Shown here: in pieces, positions 40,399 to 51,000 of the stretch
Numbering within the stretch: position 1 is the first letter of the stretch
How the letters are laid out: each line of letters begins with the position of its first letter
Source: OCS155 cluster bacterium AG-422-J23
Lineage (GTDB): Bacteria > Actinomycetota > Acidimicrobiia > Actinomarinales > Actinomarinaceae
Direction of reading: 5' to 3'
Length of the DNA: 64,000 nucleotides
Assembly: GCA_003213625.1 (NCBI GenBank)
Contig: QCMT01000001.1
Span: forward strand, 36,615-100,614
Translations under genes and position numbers: made by a program
The notes under the pieces: model-generated
What the model was told of the DNA's origin: nothing
Database searches by the model: none
What the model saw: the letters and a program-made list of their open reading frames with translations, nothing else

Positions 40399-41649
40399 AT
40401 GAACTTAAAATATATAAGAGAAATATTTAATCAAACAAAAGATTTGATTGGTTCACAATCTGCCATTGCAATAATCTCTGTAATCCAAGTCTCGTTTGTA
40501 GTTAACCAACTCGGACCTGCCAAATATGGTGCAGTAGTACTTTTAATTGCAGTACCAAGCCTTATCTTTCGTGCTACACATGCAAGAAATAGTGATGTAA
40601 ATCTTCTTGTTCTTAAGGATGGAAAAAACTTTTATTTTGAATCTATCTTTTTCAACTTTATAACCGGAATTGGTAGTTTTTTACTTTGTATTGTAATTTT
40701 TACAAATCCAATAATTATTAATTCATCTTTGGGTGATTATTTTGGCATTGAAACATTATCAAATGTTCTATTAATTTATTTACTTACAAGAATTATTCAG
40801 ACTTTTTCAGAAACAAGTAAATCTATACTGATTTTTCATAATGATTTAAGAAGATACTCAATACTTGAAATTAGCAGTGTAGTAGTTAGGTTTATTGCAT
40901 TAGTATTTTTACTTTTAAATGATCCAAGTGTAGAAAACTATCTAATTGCACAATCAATCTATGGAATTACCTTTGGGCTTTTTGGTTTATATCTCTCAAA
41001 TAAATATCGTGATTCCTCAGATTTCAAGATTCAACATTTCAAAGCATATTCAAAATCCATCAGATCTTCTTATGGAAAAATTAGATATGACCAAATTATT
41101 GGTCTTATACCACAACATTTTGATGTAATTCTACTAGCTATAGTCGTTGATATACAGACTGTTGGAATCTATCAATTTGCAAAAAGATTAGTTGAACCTA
41201 TAAATTATCTTGTTGTTACATTTAATCCTTGGCTACAAAACAAATTAAAGTCTGAGGACAAAGATTTCAATATAACTTCTTTCTTAAAGCGAATTTTGTT
41301 ACCAATTTCAATATTGTTATTTGGAATATATTTCATTTTTGGACGAAATCTTATTTTATTTATTGGTAACGAGGAATTTATTAATTCATTTGAGCCAATG
41401 ATGGTGTTGTTAATAGGATTCACTACTTATTTGTTAAGTTTCTGGATAAGACAGTATCTATTATTTGCTGATTTAATCCAGTTTCATGCTTATGGACGAA
41501 TTGTTTACTCTTTTGTATTTCTCGTTTTAGCAGTCTTATTATCTGATTCTTTTTCCTCTCTAGGAGTCGCTATTGCTTTAAGCTCTGCAATGGTTTTACA
41601 AAAATTATTTGAATACACCATATATTTGATAAAAATAAAATCAAATTGA
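40399..41649 (+). CDS. Polysaccharide/oligosaccharide flippase (Wzx, MOP superfamily)
   Basis: A 416-residue integral membrane protein with about 12 helices that probably flips lipid-linked oligosaccharides across the membrane. The opening SQSAIAIISVIQVSFVVNQL with LGPAKYGAVVLL is typical of Wzx-like transporters. I chose ATG 40399; upstream in-frame starts fall inside the tRNA-Ala gene. It is followed by a polymerase-like gene, serC, a DUF1015-like gene and a glycosyltransferase, which points to surface-glycan assembly. Family confident, glycan unknown. Confidence 0.82.
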   Translation: MNLKYIREIFNQTKDLIGSQSAIAIISVIQVSFVVNQLGPAKYGAVVLLIAVPSLIFRATHARNSDVNLLVLKDGKNFYFESIFFNFITGIGSFLLCIVIFTNPIIINSSLGDYFGIETLSNVLLIYLLTRIIQTFSETSKSILIFHNDLRRYSILEISSVVVRFIALVFLLLNDPSVENYLIAQSIYGITFGLFGLYLSNKYRDSSDFKIQHFKAYSKSIRSSYGKIRYDQIIGLIPQHFDVILLAIVVDIQTVGIYQFAKRLVEPINYLVVTFNPWLQNKLKSEDKDFNITSFLKRILLPISILLFGIYFIFGRNLILFIGNEEFINSFEPMMVLLIGFTTYLLSFWIRQYLLFADLIQFHAYGRIVYSFVFLVLAVLLSDSFSSLGVAIALSSAMVLQKLFEYTIYLIKIKSN

Positions 41650-41673
41650 ATAAATCTCAACATTAACATAAGA

Positions 41674-43059
41674 ATGATGCAGATAAATAAACAATCTAGC
41701 CAAAACACTTACGAAATTATGTTTTTAATGGTTTCTGTTTTGCTCGTTTTTTTGGATGCTTATCAAATTTTTGGCATACCAATTCCATGGTTAGGTATGA
41801 CCTTATTGTTTTTGTTTGCTTTAACTAAATACAAATTATTCTATGACTCAAAAAATCTTGTAATTGTTTCAATATTGATTGCAATCGTCATGATTCCACA
41901 GATAATATATATTTTCTTCAATGAAATTTCACAAGGAGAAATACAATACCTCTTTTTACGATTACTTAACATATTCTCATTTGTTATAGTTCTTTTATTT
42001 TCATTGACTTACTTTAGAAATGAAAAAATAATGTCCTTTTTTGACACTTGGAAATATTTAATTGGAGTAATGTCAGCTTTGACAATCTATATATTTATCG
42101 CCCAAATCTATGACTTAAGTGAATTTATAAGAAATAGATCAAACACTAATCTTTTTGGAGACTCTGACCAATCTACTTTTTGGTTATCAGAACCACACAG
42201 AGCAATGGGTACATTTAGAGAGCCAGTTTTATTAATATCTTTTTTAATGCCACTCGTTGTTTTGTATCTTTACAAATATAAAAGTAGTAATTATTTGTTA
42301 TCCATAATTTCTGGAGTTGCATTAGGTTTATCAAGAAGTAATTATTTGCGGTTATTTTGTATACTTTTTCTTACGTTCGTCTTATTTAACTATCTAAAAA
42401 CAAAAGAGTTAAATAAATCGCTTTTATTGTTCTTGGCTATTTCACTTGTAATGTCTAATTTTGGGGTTTTTGAATGTAATTTAAATTCAGATAGTAGGCA
42501 ATGTATTGAACATGAAGAAGATGTTCAAAAAATGAATGCTTCTGGTGAAATAAAAATTGATGTAAATTCAGACACTGAAGAATTGGGCCTGGGTAATGAC
42601 AGATTAAATGTATTGAATTTTTTCATTAACTCATTGAGAGATATTACACCTAAAAGCATTATCAATATTAACTCTGATTATCAAGATTATTCTTCAGTAA
42701 GAGTTAATGAAGAAATGTATTTTACGAATAGGACATTACCTAAATATCTTCTCCAAAGATATAGCACCCAAAATTTTGGTACTGGTAATTATTCACTACT
42801 TAAATATGATCTAAATGTTCAAAATTTGTTTGTGTTTTATACTCAAGCTTTCGGAATTATTTTTCCTCTAATACTGTTTTTAATATTCCTGAACATTATT
42901 GTTCAAAAAAAAGAGTTACTTAAATTGTTTTTCTTTTCCAGTTTTATTTTATTTTTCTTTGTTAGTCCAGTTGAAGAAGTCAATGCGTTCTATGGCTTAA
43001 TCATTGGTGCAGCGTATAATTTGATTTTTATGAAAGATGATATAAATGCAAATACATAA
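41674..43059 (+). CDS. O-antigen polymerase/ligase-like membrane protein (Wzy/WaaL type)
   Basis: A 461-residue membrane protein with about ten helices and one large extracytoplasmic segment (about 255-385) rich in Asp, Glu and Asn, containing two Cys. A GLSRSNYLRLFCIL helix resembles the 'SRS/G-x-x-L' region of Wzy and WaaL proteins, and FREPVLLISFLMPLV precedes it. It probably polymerises or transfers the oligosaccharide exported by the flippase encoded just upstream. It overlaps serC by 14 bases. Call based on topology and neighbours. Confidence 0.68.
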   Translation: MMQINKQSSQNTYEIMFLMVSVLLVFLDAYQIFGIPIPWLGMTLLFLFALTKYKLFYDSKNLVIVSILIAIVMIPQIIYIFFNEISQGEIQYLFLRLLNIFSFVIVLLFSLTYFRNEKIMSFFDTWKYLIGVMSALTIYIFIAQIYDLSEFIRNRSNTNLFGDSDQSTFWLSEPHRAMGTFREPVLLISFLMPLVVLYLYKYKSSNYLLSIISGVALGLSRSNYLRLFCILFLTFVLFNYLKTKELNKSLLLFLAISLVMSNFGVFECNLNSDSRQCIEHEEDVQKMNASGEIKIDVNSDTEELGLGNDRLNVLNFFINSLRDITPKSIININSDYQDYSSVRVNEEMYFTNRTLPKYLLQRYSTQNFGTGNYSLLKYDLNVQNLFVFYTQAFGIIFPLILFLIFLNIIVQKKELLKLFFFSSFILFFFVSPVEEVNAFYGLIIGAAYNLIFMKDDINANT

Positions 43060-44116
43060 TTTTTCACCGGGTCCAGCAAGATTAGATCCTTCTATTATCA
43101 GTAAGTCCCAAGAGGCAATAGCTAATTATCAAAAAACTGGTTTGTCAATTCTAGAGATTGGACACAGATCTAAAGATTTTGAAACATTAATAAACGCTCT
43201 TCAAGAGAATATGATAAATATTTTTAATATTCCATCTAATTATTTCACTCTTCTCTTGCAAGGGGGAGCAACATATCAGAATACCTTTATCGCTAATAAC
43301 TTTGATAAAGAAAATAAACTTTTAGGATGTCTAGTCACAGGAACATGGGGGAGGTACTCAGTTGAAGATTTCTCAAAAATTAGAGATACGAAAATAATTG
43401 AAGTAAGCGATAATGAAATTGAAAATTATATTCAAACACCTTGGGACCTCGAAGGTGTTGATTATTTGCACCTAACTTCAAACGAGACAATAAATGGTGT
43501 CCAATTAAGAGAATTCAATAAAATTGAACATGATTCATTACTCATTGATATGTCCTCAGATATTGGTTCTTATAGTTTTGAATGGGACAATTTAGCTTAT
43601 GTTTATGCAGGAGCTCAAAAAAATATGGGCATTCCAGGAGTCTCAATATGTATTGGTGATGAAAAATATTTAAATTCAGAAGATAATTCTAGATACCTCA
43701 ACCTTGGACAATTGGTGGAAAAGAATTCTTTGTTGAACACACCTCCTACTTTTTCGATATACGTCCTAAAGCTGGTAACCGATTGGATGATTGAAATGGG
43801 GGGTATAAACCATTTTGAAGAAAAATCAATTAGACAATCATCAAGAATATATGAACAATTAGAGAGTTATGGTGATTTTGTAATAATACCTGTCAGTGAC
43901 TATTCAAAAAGTAGATCCAATATAATTTTTAAATTCAAAAATGAGGATTTGGAAAAGAAATTTCTTATTGAAGCAACTGAAAAAGGAATACTTGGTCTGA
44001 ATGGACATAGAAGCCAGGGGGGAATAAGAATTAGTCTTTATAATTCAATTACAGACGAGATGGTTGACTACTTGTCAGAATATATTGACAGATTTTTTGC
44101 AGATAATGGAAAATAA
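43046..44116 (+). CDS. serC: Phosphoserine aminotransferase
   Basis: A 356-residue class V PLP enzyme that makes phosphoserine from 3-phosphohydroxypyruvate. It opens HNFSPGPARLDPSII, has EIGHRSKDF and LLLQGGATYQNTF, and carries the PLP lysine in YAGAQKNMGIPG, with GLNGHRSQGGIRISLYN near the end. Its position between a Wzy-like gene and a glycosyltransferase is unusual for a serine-pathway enzyme; the following DUF1015-like gene is a frequent serC/serA neighbour elsewhere. Confident call. Confidence 0.93.
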   Translation: MQIHNFSPGPARLDPSIISKSQEAIANYQKTGLSILEIGHRSKDFETLINALQENMINIFNIPSNYFTLLLQGGATYQNTFIANNFDKENKLLGCLVTGTWGRYSVEDFSKIRDTKIIEVSDNEIENYIQTPWDLEGVDYLHLTSNETINGVQLREFNKIEHDSLLIDMSSDIGSYSFEWDNLAYVYAGAQKNMGIPGVSICIGDEKYLNSEDNSRYLNLGQLVEKNSLLNTPPTFSIYVLKLVTDWMIEMGGINHFEEKSIRQSSRIYEQLESYGDFVIIPVSDYSKSRSNIIFKFKNEDLEKKFLIEATEKGILGLNGHRSQGGIRISLYNSITDEMVDYLSEYIDRFFADNGK

Positions 44117-44753
44117 TAACTTCACAGTTTATCAATTTGAAAACTACGATGTTGAAGGTCTAAAACTTGAAATTAATTTTTCAAATACTGACTTTATCGA
44201 GATAAAGACCCATGAAGAAATAAATTTCCCAATTGAAAACATGGAAGAATCTTTTGAACCACTTTTATTTGGAATTGATATGAATATAACAAATATCAAA
44301 AATATAAATGATTTAAAAGGAAAGAAAATGATTCTGTTAGATGGACATCATCGATATGAATACTTGAAAAGAAATGATATTGACAAATCAATTGAATTAG
44401 TACTTATTTCAATTGATGATGTAGAAATTCTTTCTTACCCATCACGTTTAATAATTAGAAAAAAAGAATTTGAGGAAATTCTTGAGAATTATAATTTTTC
44501 AAACAATGTCTCTTCAAAATTCTATGTTTCAGTAGATGATGTTAAGTTTTTCAATGAGGAAATTTTGGACATTTATCAACTTTATGAATTTAAAAATTTT
44601 TGTTACGTTAACGAGTATATAAGCTCAGCGGTGGATGAAAATAAAACTAATGATGAAATAATTGTAAATTTTACCCCCATAAAAGTATCTGAAATTGTAG
44701 AAAACGACTCTCTGTTTCCTCCAAAATCTACATGGATAACTCCAAGATTATGA
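44106..44753 (+). CDS. Short DUF1015-like protein next to serC
   Basis: A 215-residue protein. It keeps two hallmarks of the DUF1015 family: the ParB-like LLDGHHRYEYLKR and the C-terminal [13 protein letters not shown]. Full DUF1015 proteins are about 400 residues, so roughly half is missing, mainly the N-terminal and middle regions. DUF1015 is repeatedly found beside serA or serC, which agrees with the 11-base overlap with serC here. I chose ATG 44106, since an earlier start at 44064 would only add residues inside serC. A link to serine metabolism is inferred from context; biochemical function unknown. Confidence 0.65.
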   Translation: MENNNFTVYQFENYDVEGLKLEINFSNTDFIEIKTHEEINFPIENMEESFEPLLFGIDMNITNIKNINDLKGKKMILLDGHHRYEYLKRNDIDKSIELVLISIDDVEILSYPSRLIIRKKEFEEILENYNFSNNVSSKFYVSVDDVKFFNEEILDIYQLYEFKNFCYVNEYISSAVDENKTNDEIIVNFTPIKVSEIVENDSLFPPKSTWITPRL

Positions 44754-45856
44754 AAATTTGTCATGTTATCAATTCTTTAAATAGGGGAGGTGCTGAATCG
44801 CATTTGTTGGACCTAATCAATGCACAGCTAAATGATGGGATGGATGTCCATGTAACTGTTATTGGTGAAGATAGCACTGAATCATATTCAATAGAAAGCG
44901 AACTACTTAAAAGTGGCATTAACATTACAAGACTTAATGGTCCTAGAATGTTTAATATATTTTCATATTTTTCTATGTATTCAAAATTCAAAAATGAAAA
45001 ATTTGATATTATTCATTCACATCAACCTCGTAGCGATTATATGGTTTACAGAACAAAAAAATATTTATCAAAAAAAATTAAATGGATTGTAAGTGTTCAT
45101 GGAAAATATGATACCTATTTAGAAAAAGGTAGTTTAAGTAATAACCTAAGAAAATACTTTATGAAGAGACTCTCTAAACATTGGCAATCTGCTTTTTCGA
45201 TAATCGCGATTTCTGAGGAAGTAAAAAGTTGGATTGAAAATCTTAATCATGAACTGAATGTTGTTGTCATACCTTACTGGATAGACATCAAAAATTCTGG
45301 AACCATTGTAAAAAAAGATAGAGTAACTCTTGGATTTCTTGGAAGACTAAATGTAAATAAAGGGATAGAAGACTTAATTGATGCGCTTAATTCAGACGAG
45401 CTTAAATCACTTGATTTTAAATTAATGATTGCTGGAAGTGGGACCGATGAGTATTTAGAAAAATTAAGAAATATGATTGAAAAAGACAATATTGAAAACG
45501 TTAATTTTCTTGGATATATAGAAAACAGGGAAGAATTTTTTAATAATATAGACATTTTTGTATTTCCATCATTTTCAGAGGGTTTAGGTTTGGTACTACT
45601 CGAAGCCATGAGTTTCTCAAAGATTTGCATAACAAGAAATATTTTGCCAATGACAAATTATATTGACGAAGACTCAGGTTATTTATTTGATGATGTGAAT
45701 GGATTATCGCATTCAATAGCTTCATCTATTCAAGATTTAGAAAACAATATTGAATTAATACAGAAAAAATTGTTTAATATTGAAAAGAAATTAGAAAAAT
45801 CAAGTAAGGAAAATATATTTCCAGAATTAGTAAAAGTATATGAACAGTCAATTTGA
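44750..45856 (+). CDS. Glycosyltransferase family 4 (GT-B fold)
   Basis: A 368-residue glycosyltransferase. The N-terminal [19 protein letters not shown] is the acceptor-side loop; the C-terminal donor domain has [18 protein letters not shown] and the E-x7-E motif in [18 protein letters not shown] 44750 overlaps the previous stop as ATGA; ATG 44732 is an alternative that adds six residues. It would add a sugar to a lipid-linked or surface glycan. It overlaps leuS by 17 bases. Family confident; sugar specificity unknown. Confidence 0.88.
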   Translation: MKICHVINSLNRGGAESHLLDLINAQLNDGMDVHVTVIGEDSTESYSIESELLKSGINITRLNGPRMFNIFSYFSMYSKFKNEKFDIIHSHQPRSDYMVYRTKKYLSKKIKWIVSVHGKYDTYLEKGSLSNNLRKYFMKRLSKHWQSAFSIIAISEEVKSWIENLNHELNVVVIPYWIDIKNSGTIVKKDRVTLGFLGRLNVNKGIEDLIDALNSDELKSLDFKLMIAGSGTDEYLEKLRNMIEKDNIENVNFLGYIENREEFFNNIDIFVFPSFSEGLGLVLLEAMSFSKICITRNILPMTNYIDEDSGYLFDDVNGLSHSIASSIQDLENNIELIQKKLFNIEKKLEKSSKENIFPELVKVYEQSI

Positions 45857-48278
45857 ATATAAAAAAATAGAAAAGAAATGGCAGGATCACTGGGAAAATA
45901 GTGAAACTGTTAAGTGTGATTTAAAATCTGACAAACCAAAATTTTACAACCTTTGTATGTACCCATATCCCTCTGGAGATCTGCATATGGGACATATAAG
46001 GAACTATACGATTGGTGATGTTATTACTAGATATAAACAAATGAATGGCTTCAATGTTTTATCTCCTATGGGCTGGGACTCATTTGGCCTTCCTGCCGAA
46101 AATGCAGCAATTAAAACTGGTATTCATCCAAGAGAATTTACGGAAGAGAGAATTGCTAATATGAAATCTCAAATTATTAGATTAGGTTCTTTATATGATT
46201 GGGATAGGGAAGTTGCAGCCCACTCTGTTGATTATTACAAATGGACTCAATATCTATTTATAAAGTTGTTTGAAAATGATTTGGCTTACAAGGAGGACGC
46301 ACCAGTAAATTGGTGTAATTCATGCAGAACAGTTCTAGCTAATGAACAAGTTATAGAGGGCTCTTGTGAGCGATGTGATACAGCTGTAGAGCCAAAAAAT
46401 TTAAACCAATGGTTTCTGAAGATATCCGAATATTCTGAAGAATTATTACAAGGCCTTGATGAGATTGGTGATTGGCCAGAAAACGTGAAGACGATGCAAA
46501 GAAACTGGATTGGAAAATCTGAAGGCTCTCAATTTGAATTAAACATAATTGGAACAGACCTTACTTTTGATGTTTTCACAACAAGACCTGATACATTGTT
46601 TGGGATGACTTTTGCTGTCATATCTCCAGAGCACGAATTAATTAATGAAATTATGGAGCAATCTGATAAAAAAGATGAGATACAAAATTATTTAGACTCA
46701 ATTGTAAATAAGTCAGAATTCGAGAGAATGTCTATTACAAAAGAAAAAACTGGAGTAGATACCACTTTGAAAGTTATGAATCCAATCACAAATGAGGAAG
46801 TACCTTTATGGATAGCTGACTATGTTCTTGTGAATTATGGAACTGGTGCGATTATGGCAGTTCCAGCTCACGATGAAAGAGATTATGAATTCGCAAAAAA
46901 ATATGATATTGAAATTAGACAGGTAATTATAGATAAAGAAAAAACAATAAATGTAGACAATGAAGCCTTTACAGGTAATGGAGTCCTTATCAATTCTGGA
47001 GAGTTCAATGACTTAGGCTCTCACGAAGAAGCAAGTAAAAAGATAAATGACTTTTTAGTAAAAAATAAGATTGGTGATGAAAAAACAACATATCGATTGA
47101 GAGATTGGTTAATCAGTAGACAGAGGTATTGGGGCTGTCCAATTCCATTAATCAATTGTGAAGACTGTGGATTATTACCAGAAAAATATGAAAATTTACC
47201 AGTATTACTTCCAGAAATTCAAGATTATATAAATACAGATGGATCTCCTTTGTCCAAGAGCAAAGAATTTGTTGAAACTGATTGCCCAAAATGTTCTAAG
47301 AAAGCTCTACGTGAAACTGACACCATGGATACTTTTGTAGATTCATCCTGGTATTACATGAGATTCTTAGACCCAAAGAACGATAATGAACCTTTCGAAT
47401 CTGATTTTATAAATGAATGGTTACCTGTTGATCAATATATAGGTGGTGTCGAACATGCTATTCTTCACCTTCTTTATTCAAGGTTTTTTGTAAGAGCCTT
47501 GAGGGATCTTGGTTTTATGAAAATTGATGAACCATTTCATAATCTTTTCTCTCAGGGGATGATTAACTTTGGTGGGGCAAAGATGTCAAAATCAAAGGGA
47601 AATATTGTTGATCCAGAATCATATTTTGCAACTCATGGGGCTGACGCATTAAGATTATATATTCTTTTTATGGCACCTCCTAGCGATGGGGTTGAATGGA
47701 ATGATGGTGGTATAGAAGGAACTAAGAGATTCTTAAATAAGTTCTGGGATAATATGGTCAAAATTATTGATCAAAAAGACACCTCTGATACTTTTAGTTC
47801 AAAAGATGAAGAAATTGAGAGAAAAATTAATCAAACAATAAAATCTATTACTCAACATCTTGAGAAATTTGAGTTTAATACAGCGGTATCTGATCTTATG
47901 AAATTAAACAATGACTTAAGCGATTATCTCAAGGAAGATAATACGATTCAGATAGATCTAAAAGATTCAATTTTACGAAATATATTAATCCTTTTATACC
48001 CAATGTCCCCACATATTGCTTCGGAAATATTCCAAGATTATTTTGATAGTGATATAAGTCAGGAGAAATGGCCAACTTTTGATGAAACAAAACTAGAGAA
48101 TCCTGTTTATGAACTTGTGATTCAAATAAATGGAAAGAAGAGGCACGCATTAATCGTTAACACAGGAATTGAAGAAGATGAAGTTAAAGAAATTTGTACT
48201 ACTAATTTTGATATTGATTTTTCAAATGCCAAAAAAGTAATATTTATTAAAGATAAATTAATTAATATAGTTCAATAA
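45840..48278 (+). CDS. leuS: Leucyl-tRNA synthetase
   Basis: An 812-residue class Ia synthetase of the bacterial type. HIGH-like [15 protein letters not shown], editing domain [12 protein letters not shown] and [15 protein letters not shown], zinc-type Cys pairs ([15 protein letters not shown]) and the KMSKS motif [11 protein letters not shown] are all present. The start lies inside the glycosyltransferase 3' end. In actinobacteria leuS is usually followed by comEA, comEC and holA; here holA follows at once. Confident call. Confidence 0.96.
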   Translation: MNSQFEYKKIEKKWQDHWENSETVKCDLKSDKPKFYNLCMYPYPSGDLHMGHIRNYTIGDVITRYKQMNGFNVLSPMGWDSFGLPAENAAIKTGIHPREFTEERIANMKSQIIRLGSLYDWDREVAAHSVDYYKWTQYLFIKLFENDLAYKEDAPVNWCNSCRTVLANEQVIEGSCERCDTAVEPKNLNQWFLKISEYSEELLQGLDEIGDWPENVKTMQRNWIGKSEGSQFELNIIGTDLTFDVFTTRPDTLFGMTFAVISPEHELINEIMEQSDKKDEIQNYLDSIVNKSEFERMSITKEKTGVDTTLKVMNPITNEEVPLWIADYVLVNYGTGAIMAVPAHDERDYEFAKKYDIEIRQVIIDKEKTINVDNEAFTGNGVLINSGEFNDLGSHEEASKKINDFLVKNKIGDEKTTYRLRDWLISRQRYWGCPIPLINCEDCGLLPEKYENLPVLLPEIQDYINTDGSPLSKSKEFVETDCPKCSKKALRETDTMDTFVDSSWYYMRFLDPKNDNEPFESDFINEWLPVDQYIGGVEHAILHLLYSRFFVRALRDLGFMKIDEPFHNLFSQGMINFGGAKMSKSKGNIVDPESYFATHGADALRLYILFMAPPSDGVEWNDGGIEGTKRFLNKFWDNMVKIIDQKDTSDTFSSKDEEIERKINQTIKSITQHLEKFEFNTAVSDLMKLNNDLSDYLKEDNTIQIDLKDSILRNILILLYPMSPHIASEIFQDYFDSDISQEKWPTFDETKLENPVYELVIQINGKKRHALIVNTGIEEDEVKEICTTNFDIDFSNAKKVIFIKDKLINIVQ

Positions 48279-48956
48279 GTGACAAAATTAATAATTACAG
48301 AAAACTTAATTTCAGATATCAACCAAATAAAATCTGAAATAAATATCGATGAAAGTATTGTATCAATTTCTCAAGAAGAATTTACCGCTAACAATACTGC
48401 AGCATTATTCCAAAGTGATAATTTCCAATTTGTATCAGATAGTTTCGTAACATACAGTGATTTAAAAAAAATGAATTATGATTTTAATGAGAAGTATATT
48501 TTTCAAGTTAAAAAAAATAATTTAAAAACATTCTCAGCTGTTGCTGAATTAATTGAAACACATTATCCAGAAAACAAAAAAAGTACTGAGATTTACCCCT
48601 GGGACTTGGTAAATATTATTTTTTCAAAGCAAAAAAAATTAACAAATGAAATTATTGATAAATTCTGTAATGACGAGACAGTATTTAGACAATTCGTGTC
48701 GTATTTCAACAAAGAGCTTCAAAGATTGTTATTAATTTATAAATACGATGAAAAAAAAGTCGCAGAAGTACTTTCTGAAAAAGTAGATTACAAGTATGAA
48801 CTTGCTCAAAAAAGAAGAGACAAGTTAAATGTCATAGATTTAGAAAATTCTTTAAGTATGATTTACAAGATTGAAAAATTAAATACTAATTCGTCATTTA
48901 ATCAAGAAAATGCAAAACGTTTTGTGGTTTCTATCAAAAATCTATTACAGTTTTGA
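48279..48956 (+). CDS. holA: Probable DNA polymerase III delta subunit, shortened
   Basis: A 225-residue protein whose sequence alone is weakly diagnostic. Position between leuS and rpsT/lepA matches holA in actinobacteria. The C-terminal part (about 90-225) is helical, with LVNIIFSKQKKLTNEIID and FVSYFNKELQRLLLIYKY resembling the clamp-loader collar region. HolA is normally 310-340 residues, so a large part of the N-terminal AAA-like module is missing or much reduced. The start is GTG 48279, directly after the leuS stop. Call rests mainly on gene order. Confidence 0.55.
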   Translation: MTKLIITENLISDINQIKSEINIDESIVSISQEEFTANNTAALFQSDNFQFVSDSFVTYSDLKKMNYDFNEKYIFQVKKNNLKTFSAVAELIETHYPENKKSTEIYPWDLVNIIFSKQKKLTNEIIDKFCNDETVFRQFVSYFNKELQRLLLIYKYDEKKVAEVLSEKVDYKYELAQKRRDKLNVIDLENSLSMIYKIEKLNTNSSFNQENAKRFVVSIKNLLQF

Positions 48957-49181
48957 AATTCGGGATTTATTTCTATCTCTATAATTTTTAGTTATTATTC
49001 CATTGGAATAAGCTCTATCTAAATTTTTAATTACAGTATCTTTCTGTTCTTTTTCAACATCACTTTCTGAATTCAATATAGCTTTAATAGATGATCTTAG
49101 TGCTGTTTTTTTGTCCTTATTTCTAAGATTTTTCTTCTCGTCTTGTCTTATTCTCTTTTTTTGGGATTTAATATTTGCCAT
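48945..49181 (-). CDS. rpsT: Ribosomal protein bS20
   Basis: A 78-residue, very basic small-subunit protein. The opening MANIKSQKKRIRQDEKKNLRNK is characteristic (first residues shown in part: ANIKSQKKRIRQ), followed by helices with ALRSSIKAIL and the terminal RNKSRISKL. AAGAGG precedes the ATG by about seven bases. It is on the minus strand, overlapping the 3' end of the holA-like gene by 12 bases and diverging from lepA, the usual arrangement. Confident call. Confidence 0.93.
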   Translation of the reverse strand: MANIKSQKKRIRQDEKKNLRNKDKKTALRSSIKAILNSESDVEKEQKDTVIKNLDRAYSNGIITKNYRDRNKSRISKL

Positions 49182-49220
49182 CTAAAACCTCTTGGTATAT
49201 AAGATAATAACTTATTAAAG

Positions 49221-50999
49221 ATGTTAACAAATAAAAATATAAGAAATATTTCAATTATTGCACATGTTGATCATGGTAAATCTACTTTAGCTGACAGGCT
49301 TATCGAATTATCTGGATTAATTACTCCTGGTGATCATAATGACCAAATTCTGGACAACATGGATCTTGAGAGAGAAAGAGGTATTACCATTAAATCTCAA
49401 CCGATCAGATTAATCTTTGATGATTTAGTTATAAACTTAATTGATACACCCGGACACGTAGATTTTTCTTATGAAGTTTCCAGAGCTTTAATTGCTTGTG
49501 ACGGAGCATTATTACTTGTAGATGGAACAAAAGGTGTACAAGCTCAGACTTTTGCACATTCCTATGCAGCTATTGAAGCCGGATTAGATATTATTCCTGT
49601 CATTAACAAAATAGATTCTGTTGATGCTGATATATCAAATGTATCTCAACAAATACACAATCTAATTGGTTCTAAGGATGAAGAAATTTTTAATATTTCT
49701 GCAAAAACTGGAGATGGAGTTCAAGAACTCATATCAGAAATTCCAAACTTAATAACTGCTCCAATTGAGAAATCCGATAAGGTAAATGCACTAATTTTTG
49801 ATTCATACTTTGATTCTTACAAAGGAGTTGTAGCTTCAGTAAGGGTATTTGGTGGCGAGATTAAAAAAGATATGAATTTAAAGCTTGTTAATTCAGGATT
49901 TAAATTTGACGCAAATGATATCGGATATTTTGATTTGAACTTACAGAAATCTGATAGTTTAAACTTTGGCGAAGTCGGATACATCGTTACTGGTGCTAAA
50001 GATTTATCTCAAATAAGAGTTGGAGACACTTTAGTCACTGGAGAAGATGAGAAGCCAATAATATTGTCAGAATATGAAGAATCTCAACCTACAGTTTTTT
50101 CGAGTATATTTCCTTCAGACTCTGATGATTTTACAAAACTAAGGGAATCGTTGGATAAATATGTATTGAATGATGCAAGCTTTGTTTTTGAACCAGAAAC
50201 TTCTTCTGCCTTCGGATTTGGATTTAGATGTGGATTTTTGGGCCTTTTGCATTTAGAGATTGTTATTGAACGATTAGAGAGAGAATTCGACTTATCTTTG
50301 ATTGTGACCCCACCATCAGTTGAGTTTAAGCTTATAAGGAATAACGACGAAGAAAGAGTTATAAGAAACCCATCTATTCTTGATGAATATACTGATATAA
50401 AAAAATTACAAGAGAGAATTTGTGAAGTAGATTTATTATTTCCAAAAGAGTATCTTGGTGCAATTTTGACGCTCTTAAATGATAAAAGAGGCATACAGGA
50501 AGATCTAACTTACCTAAGTACGACAATGGTCAAGCTTAAATATAAGCTTCCTCTGCTAGAACTAGTCTCAGGATTTTATGATTCACTTAAATCTATCTCA
50601 CAGGGTTTTGCATCAATTGACTATAAAATTTTAGGATTTGAAGACGGAAGTTTGGTCAAACTAGATATTCTTGTTAATGGTATGGTGGTAGATTCATTTA
50701 GTTCGATTCTTTCAAAAGACAGCGCAGAATATGTTGGGAGAAATAGGGTAAAAAAATTAGCTGATCTAATCCCTCGTCAACAATTTGATATACCAATTCA
50801 AGCTGCGATAGGTTCAAGAATTATATCTAGAGAAACTGTAAAAGCCCTTCGAAAGGATGTTACTGCAAAACTTTATGGAGGAGATGTTACTAGAAAGAGA
50901 AAACTTTTAGAAAAGCAAAAAGAAGGTAAGAAAAAGATGAGAAGTATTGGAAGGGTAGAAGTACCCAAAGAGGCCTTTAAAGAGTTTTTAAAACAATAG
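49221..50999 (+). CDS. lepA: Elongation factor 4 (LepA)
   Basis: A 592-residue ribosome-associated GTPase that back-translocates or rescues stalled ribosomes. G1 is AHVDHGKSTLAD, the switch II region is DTPGHVDFSYEV, G4 is NKID, and the C-terminal domain typical of LepA ends with KLYGGDVTRKRKLLEKQKEG. The -10-like GATAAT at 49203-49208 lies 12 bases before the ATG. Opposite orientation to rpsT with a 39-bp shared upstream region. Confident call. Confidence 0.96.
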   Translation: MLTNKNIRNISIIAHVDHGKSTLADRLIELSGLITPGDHNDQILDNMDLERERGITIKSQPIRLIFDDLVINLIDTPGHVDFSYEVSRALIACDGALLLVDGTKGVQAQTFAHSYAAIEAGLDIIPVINKIDSVDADISNVSQQIHNLIGSKDEEIFNISAKTGDGVQELISEIPNLITAPIEKSDKVNALIFDSYFDSYKGVVASVRVFGGEIKKDMNLKLVNSGFKFDANDIGYFDLNLQKSDSLNFGEVGYIVTGAKDLSQIRVGDTLVTGEDEKPIILSEYEESQPTVFSSIFPSDSDDFTKLRESLDKYVLNDASFVFEPETSSAFGFGFRCGFLGLLHLEIVIERLEREFDLSLIVTPPSVEFKLIRNNDEERVIRNPSILDEYTDIKKLQERICEVDLLFPKEYLGAILTLLNDKRGIQEDLTYLSTTMVKLKYKLPLLELVSGFYDSLKSISQGFASIDYKILGFEDGSLVKLDILVNGMVVDSFSSILSKDSAEYVGRNRVKKLADLIPRQQFDIPIQAAIGSRIISRETVKALRKDVTAKLYGGDVTRKRKLLEKQKEGKKKMRSIGRVEVPKEAFKEFLKQ

Positions 51000-51000
51000 T

